From Mesorhizobium sp. (lineage in GTDB: Bacteria; Pseudomonadota; Alphaproteobacteria; Rhizobiales; Rhizobiaceae): a stretch of DNA of 40,580 nt. The stretch spans positions 1 to 40,580 of the forward strand of contig NZ_JAEULZ010000034.1 in the NCBI RefSeq assembly GCF_016793485.1. The letters run 5' to 3'. Of the stretch, positions 32,002 through 40,407 are shown piece after piece; the first letter of the stretch is position 1; each line of letters begins with the position of its first letter. Position numbers and translations under genes: made by a program. The notes beneath the pieces were generated by a model, which had not been told where the DNA came from, searched no databases, and worked only from the letters and a program-made list of their open reading frames with translations.

Positions 32002-32571
32002 TTAAGCCGGACGCATCGGCTTCAGGGCCACAGCCCAGCGCAGAAGTTCATCAAGCATGATCTTCGCACCCGCCCCGGCCTGTTCGCCCGGGTGGAAGCT
32101 TCCATCTGGCTTGATGTGCTGAGCAAAGGCCGGTAGCGGCACGCTTTCCGGGATCGGCATGATCTTGAGCGTCGTCAGGAGCAACTTCTCCGTCTGCTGG
32201 GCGCGCAGGCCGCCCGACACGCCACCATAGCTTACGAGGCCGGCCGGCTTGTAGGCCCATTCGCGCGCGAGATAAGTCAGCGCGTTCACGAAGGCGGGCG
32301 GCGCAAAATAATTGTATTCCGGCGTGACGAAGACGAACGCGTCCGCCGACGCGACGCTTGCCGACCAGCGTTTCGTATGCGCGTGCTCGTACTCATGCAG
32401 GCGCGGATGCTTCGGCTCGTCGAAGACGGGCAGTTCGAAATCGGCGAGGTCCACCAGCACGGCATCGAAGCCGGCGTGTTTGACGGCCTCGCCATGAAAC
32501 CAGTTGGCTATCTTTGGTCCCAGACGACCAGGCCTCGTGCTGCAGATGATGACGTTGAGACGAAGGGACAC
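32002..32571 (-). CDS. NAD(P)H-dependent FMN reductase (flavodoxin-like)
   Basis: The 189-residue protein has the flavodoxin-like fold of the NADPH-dependent FMN/quinone/azo-reductase family. The phosphate-binding loop is CSTRPGRLG (10-18) and a second flavin contact is TPEYNYFAPP (about 83-92), followed by SYGGVSGG. It is cytoplasmic and likely reduces FMN or quinones. Upstream of its start lies a perfect 16-bp palindrome (32590-32605), a probable repressor site, so it may be induced by a chemical stress. The epimerase gene is 128 bp upstream on the same strand. Confidence 0.9.
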   Translation of the reverse strand: MSLRLNVIICSTRPGRLGPKIANWFHGEAVKHAGFDAVLVDLADFELPVFDEPKHPRLHEYEHAHTKRWSASVASADAFVFVTPEYNYFAPPAFVNALTYLAREWAYKPAGLVSYGGVSGGLRAQQTEKLLLTTLKIMPIPESVPLPAFAQHIKPDGSFHPGEQAGAGAKIMLDELLRWAVALKPMRPA

Positions 32572-32589
32572 GGCGAAACGCTCCTATCA

Positions 32590-32605
32590 TGTATGAATTC
32601 ATACA
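32590..32605. promoter_or_regulatory. 16-bp perfect palindrome upstream of the FMN reductase
   Basis: TGTATGAATTCATACA is perfectly symmetrical and lies 19 bp upstream of the reductase start codon. The size and position suggest an operator for a dimeric repressor such as a MarR, TetR or HxlR protein sensing quinones or electrophiles. No regulator gene adjoins it. Confidence 0.5.
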
Positions 32606-32699
32606 CATAGAACAGCGATGCCGCACTGCAACAAAGCAGTTGGCAAGAAACGATCCAAAGCAGGAGACGGATCGTCGCGGCCGCGTGAACGACGACGAC

Positions 32700-33557
32700 C
32701 TATTTTCGCGGTGCTTTTTTCCAGTGGTCGCGGATGTGAGTGAAGCCCTCGCGGTAGACCGCCTCCGGGCTCTCGGCGAAGTCGCGCCAGACTTTCGTCG
32801 CGGCTGCGAGGTCCTTCAGGCCGCGCCCGAACGCCTCGATGGTCAGCCAGTCGTCGTAACCGCTCTTCTTGATGGCCGCGAACGTCTTCTTCCAGGGGAT
32901 ATTGCCCCGACCCGGAACGCCGCGATCGTTTTCGGAGATGTGGATGTGGCAGATGTTGCGGACGTGATCCGTGTAGGCGGCGATCGGATCCTGCTCCTCG
33001 ATGTTGGCATGGAAGGTATCGTACATCGCCTTGATGTGGGGACGGTCGATGGCGTCGATATGCTCCGACAGGTCAGCCATCGTGTTCACGAGATAGCATT
33101 CGAAGCGGTTCAGCGCCTCCAGTCCAATGATGACGTTACGCTTGCCGGCATGATCGCCGATGGCGCGCTGCGAGGCGATCGAGCGCTTCTTCTCGGCGGG
33201 TGTCGGGCCCTCGCCCGTGAACCCACCGAGCGTCGAATGCATTGGTCCCGAAAGGCGGCACGCGCCGAGTGCGGCTGCGCAGTCGATCGCCCACCTCATG
33301 TAGGCAATGCCCTTCCTGCGCGTCGCGGCATCCGGGGAGATCAGGTTCATCGACGGATCGCCCATGGCCGTGACGGCCGTGCGCTCCAGACCTATCTTGT
33401 CCAGCATGTCGCCGAGGCGGGCGTAATCGTCCGGCGTGCCCTCGAAGATCGGAATCTCGACGCCGTCGTAGCCGGTCGCCTTGATGTCCTGGAGCAGGCG
33501 TTTGTGTTTTGCCGTGACGTTGGTTGTCCACAGGAACATGCAGAAGCCGATTTTCAT
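32700..33557 (-). CDS. Sugar epimerase of the D-tagatose/D-psicose 3-epimerase family
   Basis: The 285-residue protein is a TIM-barrel sugar isomerase. Four metal ligands, E147 (GLEALN), D180 (MYDTFH), H206 (CHIHISEND) and E241 (TIEAFG), show exactly the spacing (33, 26 and 35) of the Pseudomonas D-tagatose 3-epimerase. It should interconvert ketoses at C3, or act on related tetrulose or erythrulose-type substrates. The ATG at 33557 was chosen for its GGGGGAGGA ribosome site and the MKIGFCMFLW start. The GMC oxidoreductase gene ends 98 bp upstream on the same strand. Confidence 0.87.
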   Translation of the reverse strand: MKIGFCMFLWTTNVTAKHKRLLQDIKATGYDGVEIPIFEGTPDDYARLGDMLDKIGLERTAVTAMGDPSMNLISPDAATRRKGIAYMRWAIDCAAALGACRLSGPMHSTLGGFTGEGPTPAEKKRSIASQRAIGDHAGKRNVIIGLEALNRFECYLVNTMADLSEHIDAIDRPHIKAMYDTFHANIEEQDPIAAYTDHVRNICHIHISENDRGVPGRGNIPWKKTFAAIKKSGYDDWLTIEAFGRGLKDLAAATKVWRDFAESPEAVYREGFTHIRDHWKKAPRK

Positions 33558-33655
33558 GAAGTCCTCCCCCGGCCGGCACTTTTCCGGCCGATCTCGGGCG
33601 CAATCTAGCCGGGAAAATCTGGTCGGACCAGATGGGCCGCGAAGGATTTTCAGCG

Positions 33656-35233
33656 CTATGACAGGATGAGGTCGGAGGCCTTTTCGGCGATCATGATCGT
33701 GGCGGCGTTGGTGTTTGACGAAACCACTCGCGGCATGACCGACGAGTCGCACACGCGCAGACCATCGATGCCATGCAGCCGCAGATCGGGTCCGACCACC
33801 GCCTTCTCGCCGACGCCCATGCGGCAGGTACCGACGGGGTGATAGGCTGAGCGGGCGTATTCGCGTGCAAGCTTCTCCAGTTCGCGCCGGCCGACGACAC
33901 CGCGACCCGGCAGATGCTCGCGCGCGATGATGCGCGAGAGCGCTGGCTGTGCCAGGATTTCACGGCTGATCTCGATGCCGTCGATGATGCGCTCGACATC
34001 GTAGCGCTCGGCCAAGGCGTTCGGATCGATCAGCGGCGCGTCCGCGAAGTTGGACGAGCGCAGCGTGACGGAGCCGCGCGACCTTGGCCGCACATGGTAG
34101 GAATTGAGCGTGCAGCCATTCCCCGAGGGGACGCTGCCAATACCTTCTTCCACGCCCGCGCCCGGCAGGAAATGGAACTGGATGTCCGGCGTCTTCTCCG
34201 ACCTGTCCCCCCACCAGAAACCGCCGGCCTCCACGATGTTGGACGCCACAGGCCCCTTGCCGAAGAGAACGTATTCAAGGCCGGCCATCGCCTGCCAGTG
34301 CTTCTTCTTGTAGCGGTCGATGCCATAGGGCCCGGACAACTCGGCTATGACGTCGAAATTGATGTGGTCGTGAAGGTTCTGGCCGACACCGGGCAGGTCG
34401 TGCACGGGCTTTACGCCGACTTGCGTGAGGTGATCAGCGGGGCCGATGCCCGACAGCATGAGCAGCTTGGGCGAACCGATCGCGCCCGCCGTTACGATCA
34501 CCTCACGATCGGCCCGGATGATTTCGGTGCCGGCGCCCGACGCGACCTCGACGCCGACGGCGCGACCGTTTTCGACTACTATGCGCAGAACCGTGACATC
34601 GGTGCGCAAAGTAAGGTTCGGGCGAGAAAGCGCGGGCCGCAGATAGCCGACGACCGTGGAGCAACGTTTCCCGTTGCGCGTAAAGGTCTGGTAGAAGCCG
34701 ACGCCTTCCTGCTCTCCGGCGTTGAAGTCGGCGCGGAACGGCAGGCCGGCCTGCTGGGCGGCGCGCACGAAGGCGCGCGTCAGCGGATGCGGCGAGCCGC
34801 TGGAAATGCCTTGGGGCCCGTCGATGCCGTGATGCGGCCCGGCGAAGGTGTCGTTGCCTTCGGAGCGCCGGAAAAAGGGCAACACGTCGGCATAGGACCA
34901 GCCTGCGCAGCCTTCGTCATTGGCCCAGTCGTCATAGTCCTGCGGGCAGCCGCGCGTGAAGACCTGCGCGTTGATCGATGAGCCGCCGCCGAGCACGCGC
35001 GCCTGTGGATAAACGATAGTCCGCCCGCCGATTTCGCGCCCGGGAACCGTGTCGTAGCCCCATATCAGAGGGCCTGATGTCATCTTGAAGAAGCCGACCG
35101 GCCAGTGGATGTAGCGGTCGGTGTCCTGCGGACCGGCTTCAAGCAAAAGCACGGAGACGTCCGGCTTTTCGGAAAGCCGAGCGGCGAGGACGCAGCCGGC
35201 CGCGCCGCCGCCAACGATGAGGTAGTCCGGCAT
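33656..35233 (-). CDS. GMC-family FAD-dependent oxidoreductase (choline/alcohol dehydrogenase-like)
   Basis: The 525-residue protein has the N-terminal FAD motif GGGAAGCVLAARLSE (8-22), the GMC signature 1 region QARVLGGGSSINAQVF, signature 2 GAIGSPKLLMLSGIGP and the catalytic His/Asn region YHPVGTCRMG and SSNTNAA near the C-terminus. Members oxidise alcohols such as choline, polyethylene glycol or sugars, usually passing electrons to quinones. No signal peptide is seen. GGGAGGATGA precedes the ATG. It lies between glyoxalase I and the epimerase, all on the minus strand, which may mean a shared polyol or sugar pathway; the true substrate is unknown. Confidence 0.92.
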   Translation of the reverse strand: MPDYLIVGGGAAGCVLAARLSEKPDVSVLLLEAGPQDTDRYIHWPVGFFKMTSGPLIWGYDTVPGREIGGRTIVYPQARVLGGGSSINAQVFTRGCPQDYDDWANDEGCAGWSYADVLPFFRRSEGNDTFAGPHHGIDGPQGISSGSPHPLTRAFVRAAQQAGLPFRADFNAGEQEGVGFYQTFTRNGKRCSTVVGYLRPALSRPNLTLRTDVTVLRIVVENGRAVGVEVASGAGTEIIRADREVIVTAGAIGSPKLLMLSGIGPADHLTQVGVKPVHDLPGVGQNLHDHINFDVIAELSGPYGIDRYKKKHWQAMAGLEYVLFGKGPVASNIVEAGGFWWGDRSEKTPDIQFHFLPGAGVEEGIGSVPSGNGCTLNSYHVRPRSRGSVTLRSSNFADAPLIDPNALAERYDVERIIDGIEISREILAQPALSRIIAREHLPGRGVVGRRELEKLAREYARSAYHPVGTCRMGVGEKAVVGPDLRLHGIDGLRVCDSSVMPRVVSSNTNAATIMIAEKASDLILS

Positions 35234-35411
35234 TCATCCTCCCTGGCCGCTCCGGCGTATGAGCGGACTCACAGGCATTCGTCTGCGCCCACAAAGAATT
35301 TTCTCCGATTTCGCCTGCGGTCAAGAGACGGCGTCGGTTATGGTCTTGAGGGGTTGTTGCAGCTATGGGTCTGGCGAGCTTACGCCAGGGGAGAGGCAGC
35401 GGCGCCGCTCC

Positions 35412-35828
35412 TCACCCCATCGTGTCGAGATCGATCAGCTCGATCTTGTAGCCGTCAGGGTCCTCGATGAAGGCGATGTGGGTGGTGCCGTGGAGCATCG
35501 GTCCCGGCGGACGAGGAATCTTCGCGCCGCGTTTTTCCAGTTCGGCGCAGACGCCGTAGATATCGCGCACGCCGAGCGCCAGATGGCCGAAGGCGGTACC
35601 GAGTTCATACGGGTCGTCCCTGCCCCAGTTGAGCGTCAGTTCCAGAACCGTGTCGGTCTCCTCGGGGCCGTAGCCGAGGAAGGCGTTGGTGAACTTGCCG
35701 CCCGGATAGTCGTCGCGGCGCAGGAGCTTCATACCGAGAAGCTCAGAGTAGAAGGCGATCGACTTGTCGAGGTCGAGCACCCGGATCATCGTGTGCATGT
35801 AGCGAAATTTCGTGGCAGTTCCGGCCAT
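35412..35828 (-). CDS. gloA: Lactoylglutathione lyase (glyoxalase I)
   Basis: The 138-residue protein converts the hemithioacetal of methylglyoxal and glutathione to S-lactoylglutathione. The metal ligands H12, E63, H82 and E130 are present with spacing like that of E. coli GloA (H5, E56, H74, E122, one residue longer in the middle), which points to the nickel-type enzyme. The start MAGTATKFRYMHTMIRVLDL carries a short extension over E. coli. GGAGGAGA precedes the ATG. It is transcribed divergently from the aldo/keto reductase, with 220 bp between, in which I see no gene. Confidence 0.95.
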   Translation of the reverse strand: MAGTATKFRYMHTMIRVLDLDKSIAFYSELLGMKLLRRDDYPGGKFTNAFLGYGPEETDTVLELTLNWGRDDPYELGTAFGHLALGVRDIYGVCAELEKRGAKIPRPPGPMLHGTTHIAFIEDPDGYKIELIDLDTMG

Positions 35829-36048
35829 CGTCAGTCTCCTCCGGATTTAGAAAGTTCGGCTTCCGATCGTGACAACAAAGCACCCGAGCCGGGATCCCTG
35901 CAGTTGATCCTCGAAGCCACAGTTGTGTGATAACACGACAAGTTCGACGCCTGTCCAGCGGATTCCGTGCTGAGAGACTCCAAGTCAAGCTGGATGGCCT
36001 TTGGCGGCGAAAAGAGCGAAAAGGCGCGTCCACGTCAGGAGATAAATC

Positions 36049-37035
36049 ATGCAGTCACGTGAGTTCGGCCGCACCGGCCGCAAGGTCAGCGAAATCGGCT
36101 TCGGGGCATGGGCCATCGGCTCGGCCTGGGGGGAAGTGAATGACGACGAGGGGCGCGCCGGGCTGCACGCCGCGCTCGACACCGGCGTCACCTTCCTCGA
36201 CACCGCCGACGTCTATGGCGACGGCCATTCGGAAAGGCTGATCGCGCAGGTGATGAAGGAGCGCGGTGGCGAGCGGCCCTATATCGCGACCAAGGCCGGA
36301 CGCAGGCTTCCCAAGCAGACCGTCGAAGGCTACAGCGCCGAGAACCTGTCGGCCTGGACCGACCGCAGCCTGAAGAACCTCGAGGTCGACACGCTCGACC
36401 TCGTCCAGCTTCACTGCCCGCCGACAGACCTCTACTACCATCCGGAGGTTTTCGAGCGGCTGGACAGGCTGGTCGAGCAGGGCAAGATCCGCAACTACGG
36501 GGTCAGCGTCGAGCGGGTCGAGGAAGCGCTGAAGGCGATCGAATATCCGGGCGTACAATCCGTACAGATCATCTTCAACGCGTTCCGGCTGCGGCCCGCA
36601 TCCCTGTTTTTCGAGCAGGCCAAAAAGAAAAAGGTTGCCATCATCGCGCGCGTGCCGCTGGCGAGCGGGCTGCTGTCGGGCAAGTTCAAAGCGGACACCA
36701 AGTTCGAGAAGACCGATCACCGCCTGTTCAATCGCAAGGGCGAAGCCTTCGACGTCGGCGAGACGTTTTCCGGCGTGCCCTACGAGATCGGGCTCGCAGC
36801 CGTCGAGAAAATCCGTCCGCTCGTCCCCGGCGGCACGACCATGGCGAAATTCGCGCTGCGCTGGATCCTGATGTTCGATGCGGTGACGGTCGCCATTCCC
36901 GGCGCCCGCAATCCGGCGCAGGCCGTATCGAACGCCGAAGCCGCTGCTCTGCCCGCGCTCTCATCCGAGACGATGGCGAAGATCGCCGCGGTCTACGAGA
37001 GCGACATCAAGCCCTATGTGCACCAGAAGTGGTGA
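36049..37035 (+). CDS. Aldo/keto reductase
   Basis: The 328-residue TIM-barrel oxidoreductase reduces aldehydes or ketones with NADPH. The catalytic tetrad is D51, Y56 (DTADVYGDGHSE), K82 (ATKAG) and H122 (QLHCPP). It belongs to the YghZ/AKR11-13-like branch rather than aldose reductases. An AGGAGAT ribosome site precedes the ATG. It is divergent from glyoxalase I, so a shared role in handling reactive carbonyls is plausible but not shown. Confidence 0.92.
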   Translation: MQSREFGRTGRKVSEIGFGAWAIGSAWGEVNDDEGRAGLHAALDTGVTFLDTADVYGDGHSERLIAQVMKERGGERPYIATKAGRRLPKQTVEGYSAENLSAWTDRSLKNLEVDTLDLVQLHCPPTDLYYHPEVFERLDRLVEQGKIRNYGVSVERVEEALKAIEYPGVQSVQIIFNAFRLRPASLFFEQAKKKKVAIIARVPLASGLLSGKFKADTKFEKTDHRLFNRKGEAFDVGETFSGVPYEIGLAAVEKIRPLVPGGTTMAKFALRWILMFDAVTVAIPGARNPAQAVSNAEAAALPALSSETMAKIAAVYESDIKPYVHQKW

Positions 37036-37056
37036 TGTAGGCTCCATTCGGCATCG

Positions 37057-37070
37057 TTGATCTTGATCAA
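37057..37070 (+). promoter_or_regulatory. FNR/FixK-type anaerobox
   Basis: TTGATCTTGATCAA matches the FNR/FixK/FnrN consensus TTGAT-N4-ATCAA perfectly and is fully palindromic except for the central two bases. It lies 22 bp after the aldo/keto reductase stop and 230 bp before the first universal stress gene. A site for a regulator that acts at low oxygen is therefore likely. It is rather far from the start codon, so a long leader is implied. Confidence 0.7.
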
Positions 37071-37300
37071 GGCCGGGGGCACCGGAAGGTCGTATCTCGT
37101 CCGTGACGCACCTGTCTCCTGCTCGCCCGTGTGGCCGCCTCGCCCGCCGGCGACGGTGACGCAGGAAAGCGAGCAGGGTGGAGAAGCCCGGATAGCGATG
37201 TGCTAATGTGAGCCTCGACAGGATGACGATCAAGTCCGATGGCAATCGGTCTACAAGTCGCTAGAAGGATGATCGAAAAGCACGAACAGGAAGGCCTGAC

Positions 37301-37750
37301 ATGTACAAGCACATCCTCATTTCAACGGACGGTTCGGATGTCGCCCAGAAGGGCGTCGATCATGGCCTTTCCCTCGCCAAGAGCCTTGGCGCCAGGGTCA
37401 CCCTCGTGACGGTGACGGAGCCCTTCCCCTTCAGCGCGACGGCGGCGGGCGCTGGCTGGGTTCCCGGTCCCGCCGATATTTCTTCCTACGAGGAAGGGCA
37501 GAAGGAATTTGCCGACACAACGCTCGCCAAGGCCAAGGAAGCGGCGCAGGCGGCTGCCGTCGAGGTTGCGACTGTCCATGTGGCCGACGCGCGGCCGGCC
37601 GAAGCGATCCTCGATGTCGCGAAGACAGAAGGATGCAGCCTGATCGTCATGGCTTCGCACGGCCGTCGAGGGCTGGGCCGCCTGCTGCTCGGCAGCCAGA
37701 CCTCCGAGGTTCTCGCCCACAGCACCGTGCCCGTACTCGTGGTGCGCTGA
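37301..37750 (+). CDS. Universal stress protein (UspA family, ATP-binding type)
   Basis: The 149-residue protein starts MYKHILISTDGSDVAQKGVD and has the nucleotide-binding loop A-S-H-G121 ... G131-S132 (G-x9-G-S spacing), which suggests ATP binding. A Gly/Pro-rich insertion (residues 45-60, ATAAGAGWVPGPADI) is somewhat unusual. Usp proteins help survival in starvation, oxygen limitation and DNA damage. An AGGAAGG ribosome site precedes it, and an FNR/FixK box lies upstream. The tandem-domain Usp gene follows by 44 bp. Confidence 0.92.
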   Translation: MYKHILISTDGSDVAQKGVDHGLSLAKSLGARVTLVTVTEPFPFSATAAGAGWVPGPADISSYEEGQKEFADTTLAKAKEAAQAAAVEVATVHVADARPAEAILDVAKTEGCSLIVMASHGRRGLGRLLLGSQTSEVLAHSTVPVLVVR

Positions 37751-37794
37751 TCGCGCCTTCTCGTCACGTCCATTCTTCAAGAGGAGAACGTCGC

Positions 37795-38628
37795 TTGAAA
37801 CTGAAGACCTTTCTTCCGCTCGTGACCTATCCCGACCCGGCGTCCGAAACGTCCATCGCGAATGCGGTGGCGGCTTCCAAGCTGCTCGGCGCGGAACTGA
37901 ATGCGCTGGCGCTGGAAGTGGAAATCCCACAGGTTTCTAACCCACTGTCGCGCGCGCTGCTCGATGTCGGAGAGATGATCAAGGATGCGCGCAACCTCAG
38001 TGCGCAGCGCAGCGATGAACTGCTGGCCGACGTGAAGACAGGGGCAGCCGCGGCAGGGCTCCCGGTCCGGATGGATTCGCTCAAAAGCGCGCCGGCCCTG
38101 CTCGGTGAGGTTGCCGGGGAGCGCGCGCGTCATTTCGATCTGGCGCTGCTCGGTCTGGAGCCGGACAACGCTGGGACGCGCATGGTGGCCGAGGGAGTTA
38201 TCTTCGGTTCGGGCAGGCCGTCGCTGCTGCTGCCCACCACGGCCAAGCTGGAAAAGCTCGACCACATAGCAATCGCCTGGGACGGCAGCCGGGTCGCCGC
38301 CCGCGCGGTCGCCGACGCGCGGCTCCTCCTGGAGCGCGCGTCTTCGGTCAGCATCGTCACCGTCACCGACGAAAAGCCGCTGAAGGATAAGGATTCTGGC
38401 GAAAGGCTGGCCGAGAGCTTGCGCGACGCAGGCCTGAAGGCTGAATTCAATGCGATCCGCGCCGAAAGCGGCCCGATCGCGGCAACGCTGCAGCGCTACG
38501 CTGCCGAAAAGGCCGACCTGCTGGTCATGGGCGGATACGGGCATTCGCGCCTGCGCGACTTCGTGCTCGGCGGCGCGACCGAGGGCGTGCTTTCCGACCT
38601 GAAACTCCCGGTGCTTCTGTCGCATTGA
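37795..38628 (+). CDS. Universal stress protein with two tandem Usp domains
   Basis: The 277-residue protein has two Usp-type halves (about 1-150 and 155-277). The second has VTVTDEKPL and the loop GGYGHSRLRDFVLGGATEGV, typical of ATP-binding Usp domains; the first is divergent. The TTG at 37795 was chosen because a GAGGAG ribosome site precedes it and the protein begins LKLKTFLPLVTYPDP in register; the longer frame overlaps the preceding usp gene. It is probably co-transcribed with that gene under the upstream FNR/FixK box. Confidence 0.88.
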   Translation: MKLKTFLPLVTYPDPASETSIANAVAASKLLGAELNALALEVEIPQVSNPLSRALLDVGEMIKDARNLSAQRSDELLADVKTGAAAAGLPVRMDSLKSAPALLGEVAGERARHFDLALLGLEPDNAGTRMVAEGVIFGSGRPSLLLPTTAKLEKLDHIAIAWDGSRVAARAVADARLLLERASSVSIVTVTDEKPLKDKDSGERLAESLRDAGLKAEFNAIRAESGPIAATLQRYAAEKADLLVMGGYGHSRLRDFVLGGATEGVLSDLKLPVLLSH

Positions 38629-38686
38629 GCGCAGGCCCGGGATTTCCGGGCGTCTCAGCGGCAAGCCTGTCTTCTCTTTCGGACTT

Positions 38687-38704
38687 CGATGCTCTAGAGC
38701 ATCG
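38687..38704. terminator. 18-bp perfect palindrome CGATGCTCTAGAGCATCG
   Basis: This fully symmetrical palindrome lies 58 bp after the second usp stop and 28 bp before the SAF-domain gene. It has no loop and no T-run. It resembles GCTCTAGAGC elements seen often in Mesorhizobium intergenic DNA, so it may be a repeat, a transcription end or a protein-binding site. Confidence 0.4.
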
Positions 38705-38732
38705 GAGCCCCGCAAGGGGAAAGGACCAGGAT

Positions 38733-40055
38733 ATGAGCATCAATATTTCACCTACCGGCCTCGCGCGCGACCTCAGGGAGCGTGGAAAGTCCGGAAAGCC
38801 GATCCGCGTCGGCCTGATCGGCGCTGGCGAAATGGGAACCGACGTCGTCACCCAGATCGCGCATATGGAAGGCATCGAGGTCGGCGCCGTCGCCGTTCGC
38901 AGCAAGCTTAAAAACGCGGCCGATGCGGTGGAAATGGCCTATGGAGAAAAGGGGCATTCCGCCGAAGCGGGAACAGCCTCAGCCGTCACGCAAGCGATCG
39001 AGGCCGGCAAGATCGCGATCACAGGGGATGCCGGGCTCGTCATCGGCAACGAGTTGATCGATGTGGTGGTCGATGCCACCGGCGTGCCGGCCGTCGGTGC
39101 GGATGTCGGGCTGCGCACCATCGAGAACGGCAAGCATCTGGTGATGATGAATGTCGAGGCCGACGTCACCATCGGCGCCTTCCTGAAGAGCGAGGCCGAC
39201 CGGCGGGGTGTGACCTATTCGCTGGGCGCGGGCGACGAGCCGTCCTCCTGCATGGAGCTCATCGAGTTCGTCTCCGCCATGGGTTACCCGATCGTCGCCG
39301 CCGGCAAGGGCAAGAACAACCCGCTCAACGTCGACGCGACGCCGCCTGCCTATGAAGAGGAAGCGGCTCGGCGCAACATGAACGTGCGCATGCTGGTCGA
39401 GTTTGTCGACGGCTCCAAGACCATGGTCGAGATGGCGGCGATCGCCAACGCCACCGGCCTTATCCCGGACAAGCCGGGCATGCACGGACCATCCGCGTCG
39501 CTTGCCGAGCTGCCGAAGGTGCTTATCCCCCGGGAAGACGGCGGCGTGCTATCACGCAAGGGCGTCGTGGACTACTCGATCGGCAAGGGCGTTTCGCCCG
39601 GCGTCTTCGTTGTCGCCGAAATGCGTCATCCGCGCGTGATGGAGCGGATGGAGGATTTGAAGATCGGCCACGGGCCCTACATCACCTTCCACAGGCCCTA
39701 TCATCTTACCTCGCTGGAAGTGCCTCTGACCTGCGCGCGCGTCGTGCTCTACGGCAGGCCGGACATGGTGCCGCTGCCAAAACCCGTGGCCGAGGTCTGC
39801 GCGGTGGCGAAGAAGGATCTCAAGCCCGGCGACACGCTCGATGCGATCGGCCAGTATTGCTATCGCTCATGGACGATGACTGCCGCAGAAGCGCGCGCCG
39901 CGAAAGCGGTGCCCTGCGGCCTGCTGCAGGGCGGCACCGTGACCGCGCCGATCAGAAAGGGCGAGCTTCTGACTTACGACAACGCCGCGCCGCCGGCGGG
40001 ATCGAAGCTGGTCGAACTGCGCGCCCGCCAGGACAGGCAGGTCTACGGCGGCTGA
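38733..40055 (+). CDS. NAD(P)-binding oxidoreductase with C-terminal SAF domain (homoserine dehydrogenase-like)
   Basis: The 440-residue protein has a Rossmann NAD(P) motif GAGEMG (30-35) within VGLIGAGEMGTDVVTQ, a central catalytic-type region (about 110-340, including GAGDEPSSCMELIEF) and a C-terminal SAF domain (about 350-425, with VAKKDLKPGDTLD). This architecture occurs in sugar-acid catabolic gene clusters of rhizobia, often annotated as homoserine dehydrogenase-like or Gfo/Idh-like; a specific reaction is not known to me. The ATG at 38733 follows CAGGAT. It stands alone on its strand, converging with the coiled-coil gene 6 bp away. Confidence 0.85.
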   Translation: MSINISPTGLARDLRERGKSGKPIRVGLIGAGEMGTDVVTQIAHMEGIEVGAVAVRSKLKNAADAVEMAYGEKGHSAEAGTASAVTQAIEAGKIAITGDAGLVIGNELIDVVVDATGVPAVGADVGLRTIENGKHLVMMNVEADVTIGAFLKSEADRRGVTYSLGAGDEPSSCMELIEFVSAMGYPIVAAGKGKNNPLNVDATPPAYEEEAARRNMNVRMLVEFVDGSKTMVEMAAIANATGLIPDKPGMHGPSASLAELPKVLIPREDGGVLSRKGVVDYSIGKGVSPGVFVVAEMRHPRVMERMEDLKIGHGPYITFHRPYHLTSLEVPLTCARVVLYGRPDMVPLPKPVAEVCAVAKKDLKPGDTLDAIGQYCYRSWTMTAAEARAAKAVPCGLLQGGTVTAPIRKGELLTYDNAAPPAGSKLVELRARQDRQVYGG

Positions 40056-40061
40056 AGCGCG

Positions 40062-40403
40062 TCAGGTAATCTTCTTCGTGAGTTCAATCAGGTTTTGGCG
40101 CAGTTCCACGATGACCGAGGTCTGGCGCGACAGGACGCCGAGCCTGCGCTCGCAGGCAAGGATTGATGATGTGAGCTCCGCCTCCCTGCCTTTCGATCGC
40201 CTGGAAACGTCCTCGTTCTCGATCGCCTCATCGAGAAACGCAGCGTCGGCCGAGACCGAAGCATAGCGGCGTTCCAGTCCCGACTTCTCGACCGCGATTT
40301 CATCCGCCAGTTCGTCCAGGAGCCGCTCAAGCCGATCGAAACGACGCTGGTCGGTAGCATCGTCTCGTTCCGCACTTCGGGTCCTGAAGCTGAAAAGGGA
40401 CAT
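40062..40403 (-). CDS. Small coiled-coil protein of unknown function
   Basis: The 113-residue protein is mostly helical and highly charged: heptad-like patterns run from about residue 18 to 110 (RRFDRLERLLDELADEIAVE and on). No enzyme motif, signal peptide or membrane helix is seen. I do not recognise the family. The gene starts 4 bp after the galU/exoN-type gene stop, so it is co-transcribed with it and may relate to its function or to cell-envelope assembly. Confidence 0.75.
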   Translation of the reverse strand: MSLFSFRTRSAERDDATDQRRFDRLERLLDELADEIAVEKSGLERRYASVSADAAFLDEAIENEDVSRRSKGREAELTSSILACERRLGVLSRQTSVIVELRQNLIELTKKIT

Positions 40404-40407
40404 TCGT

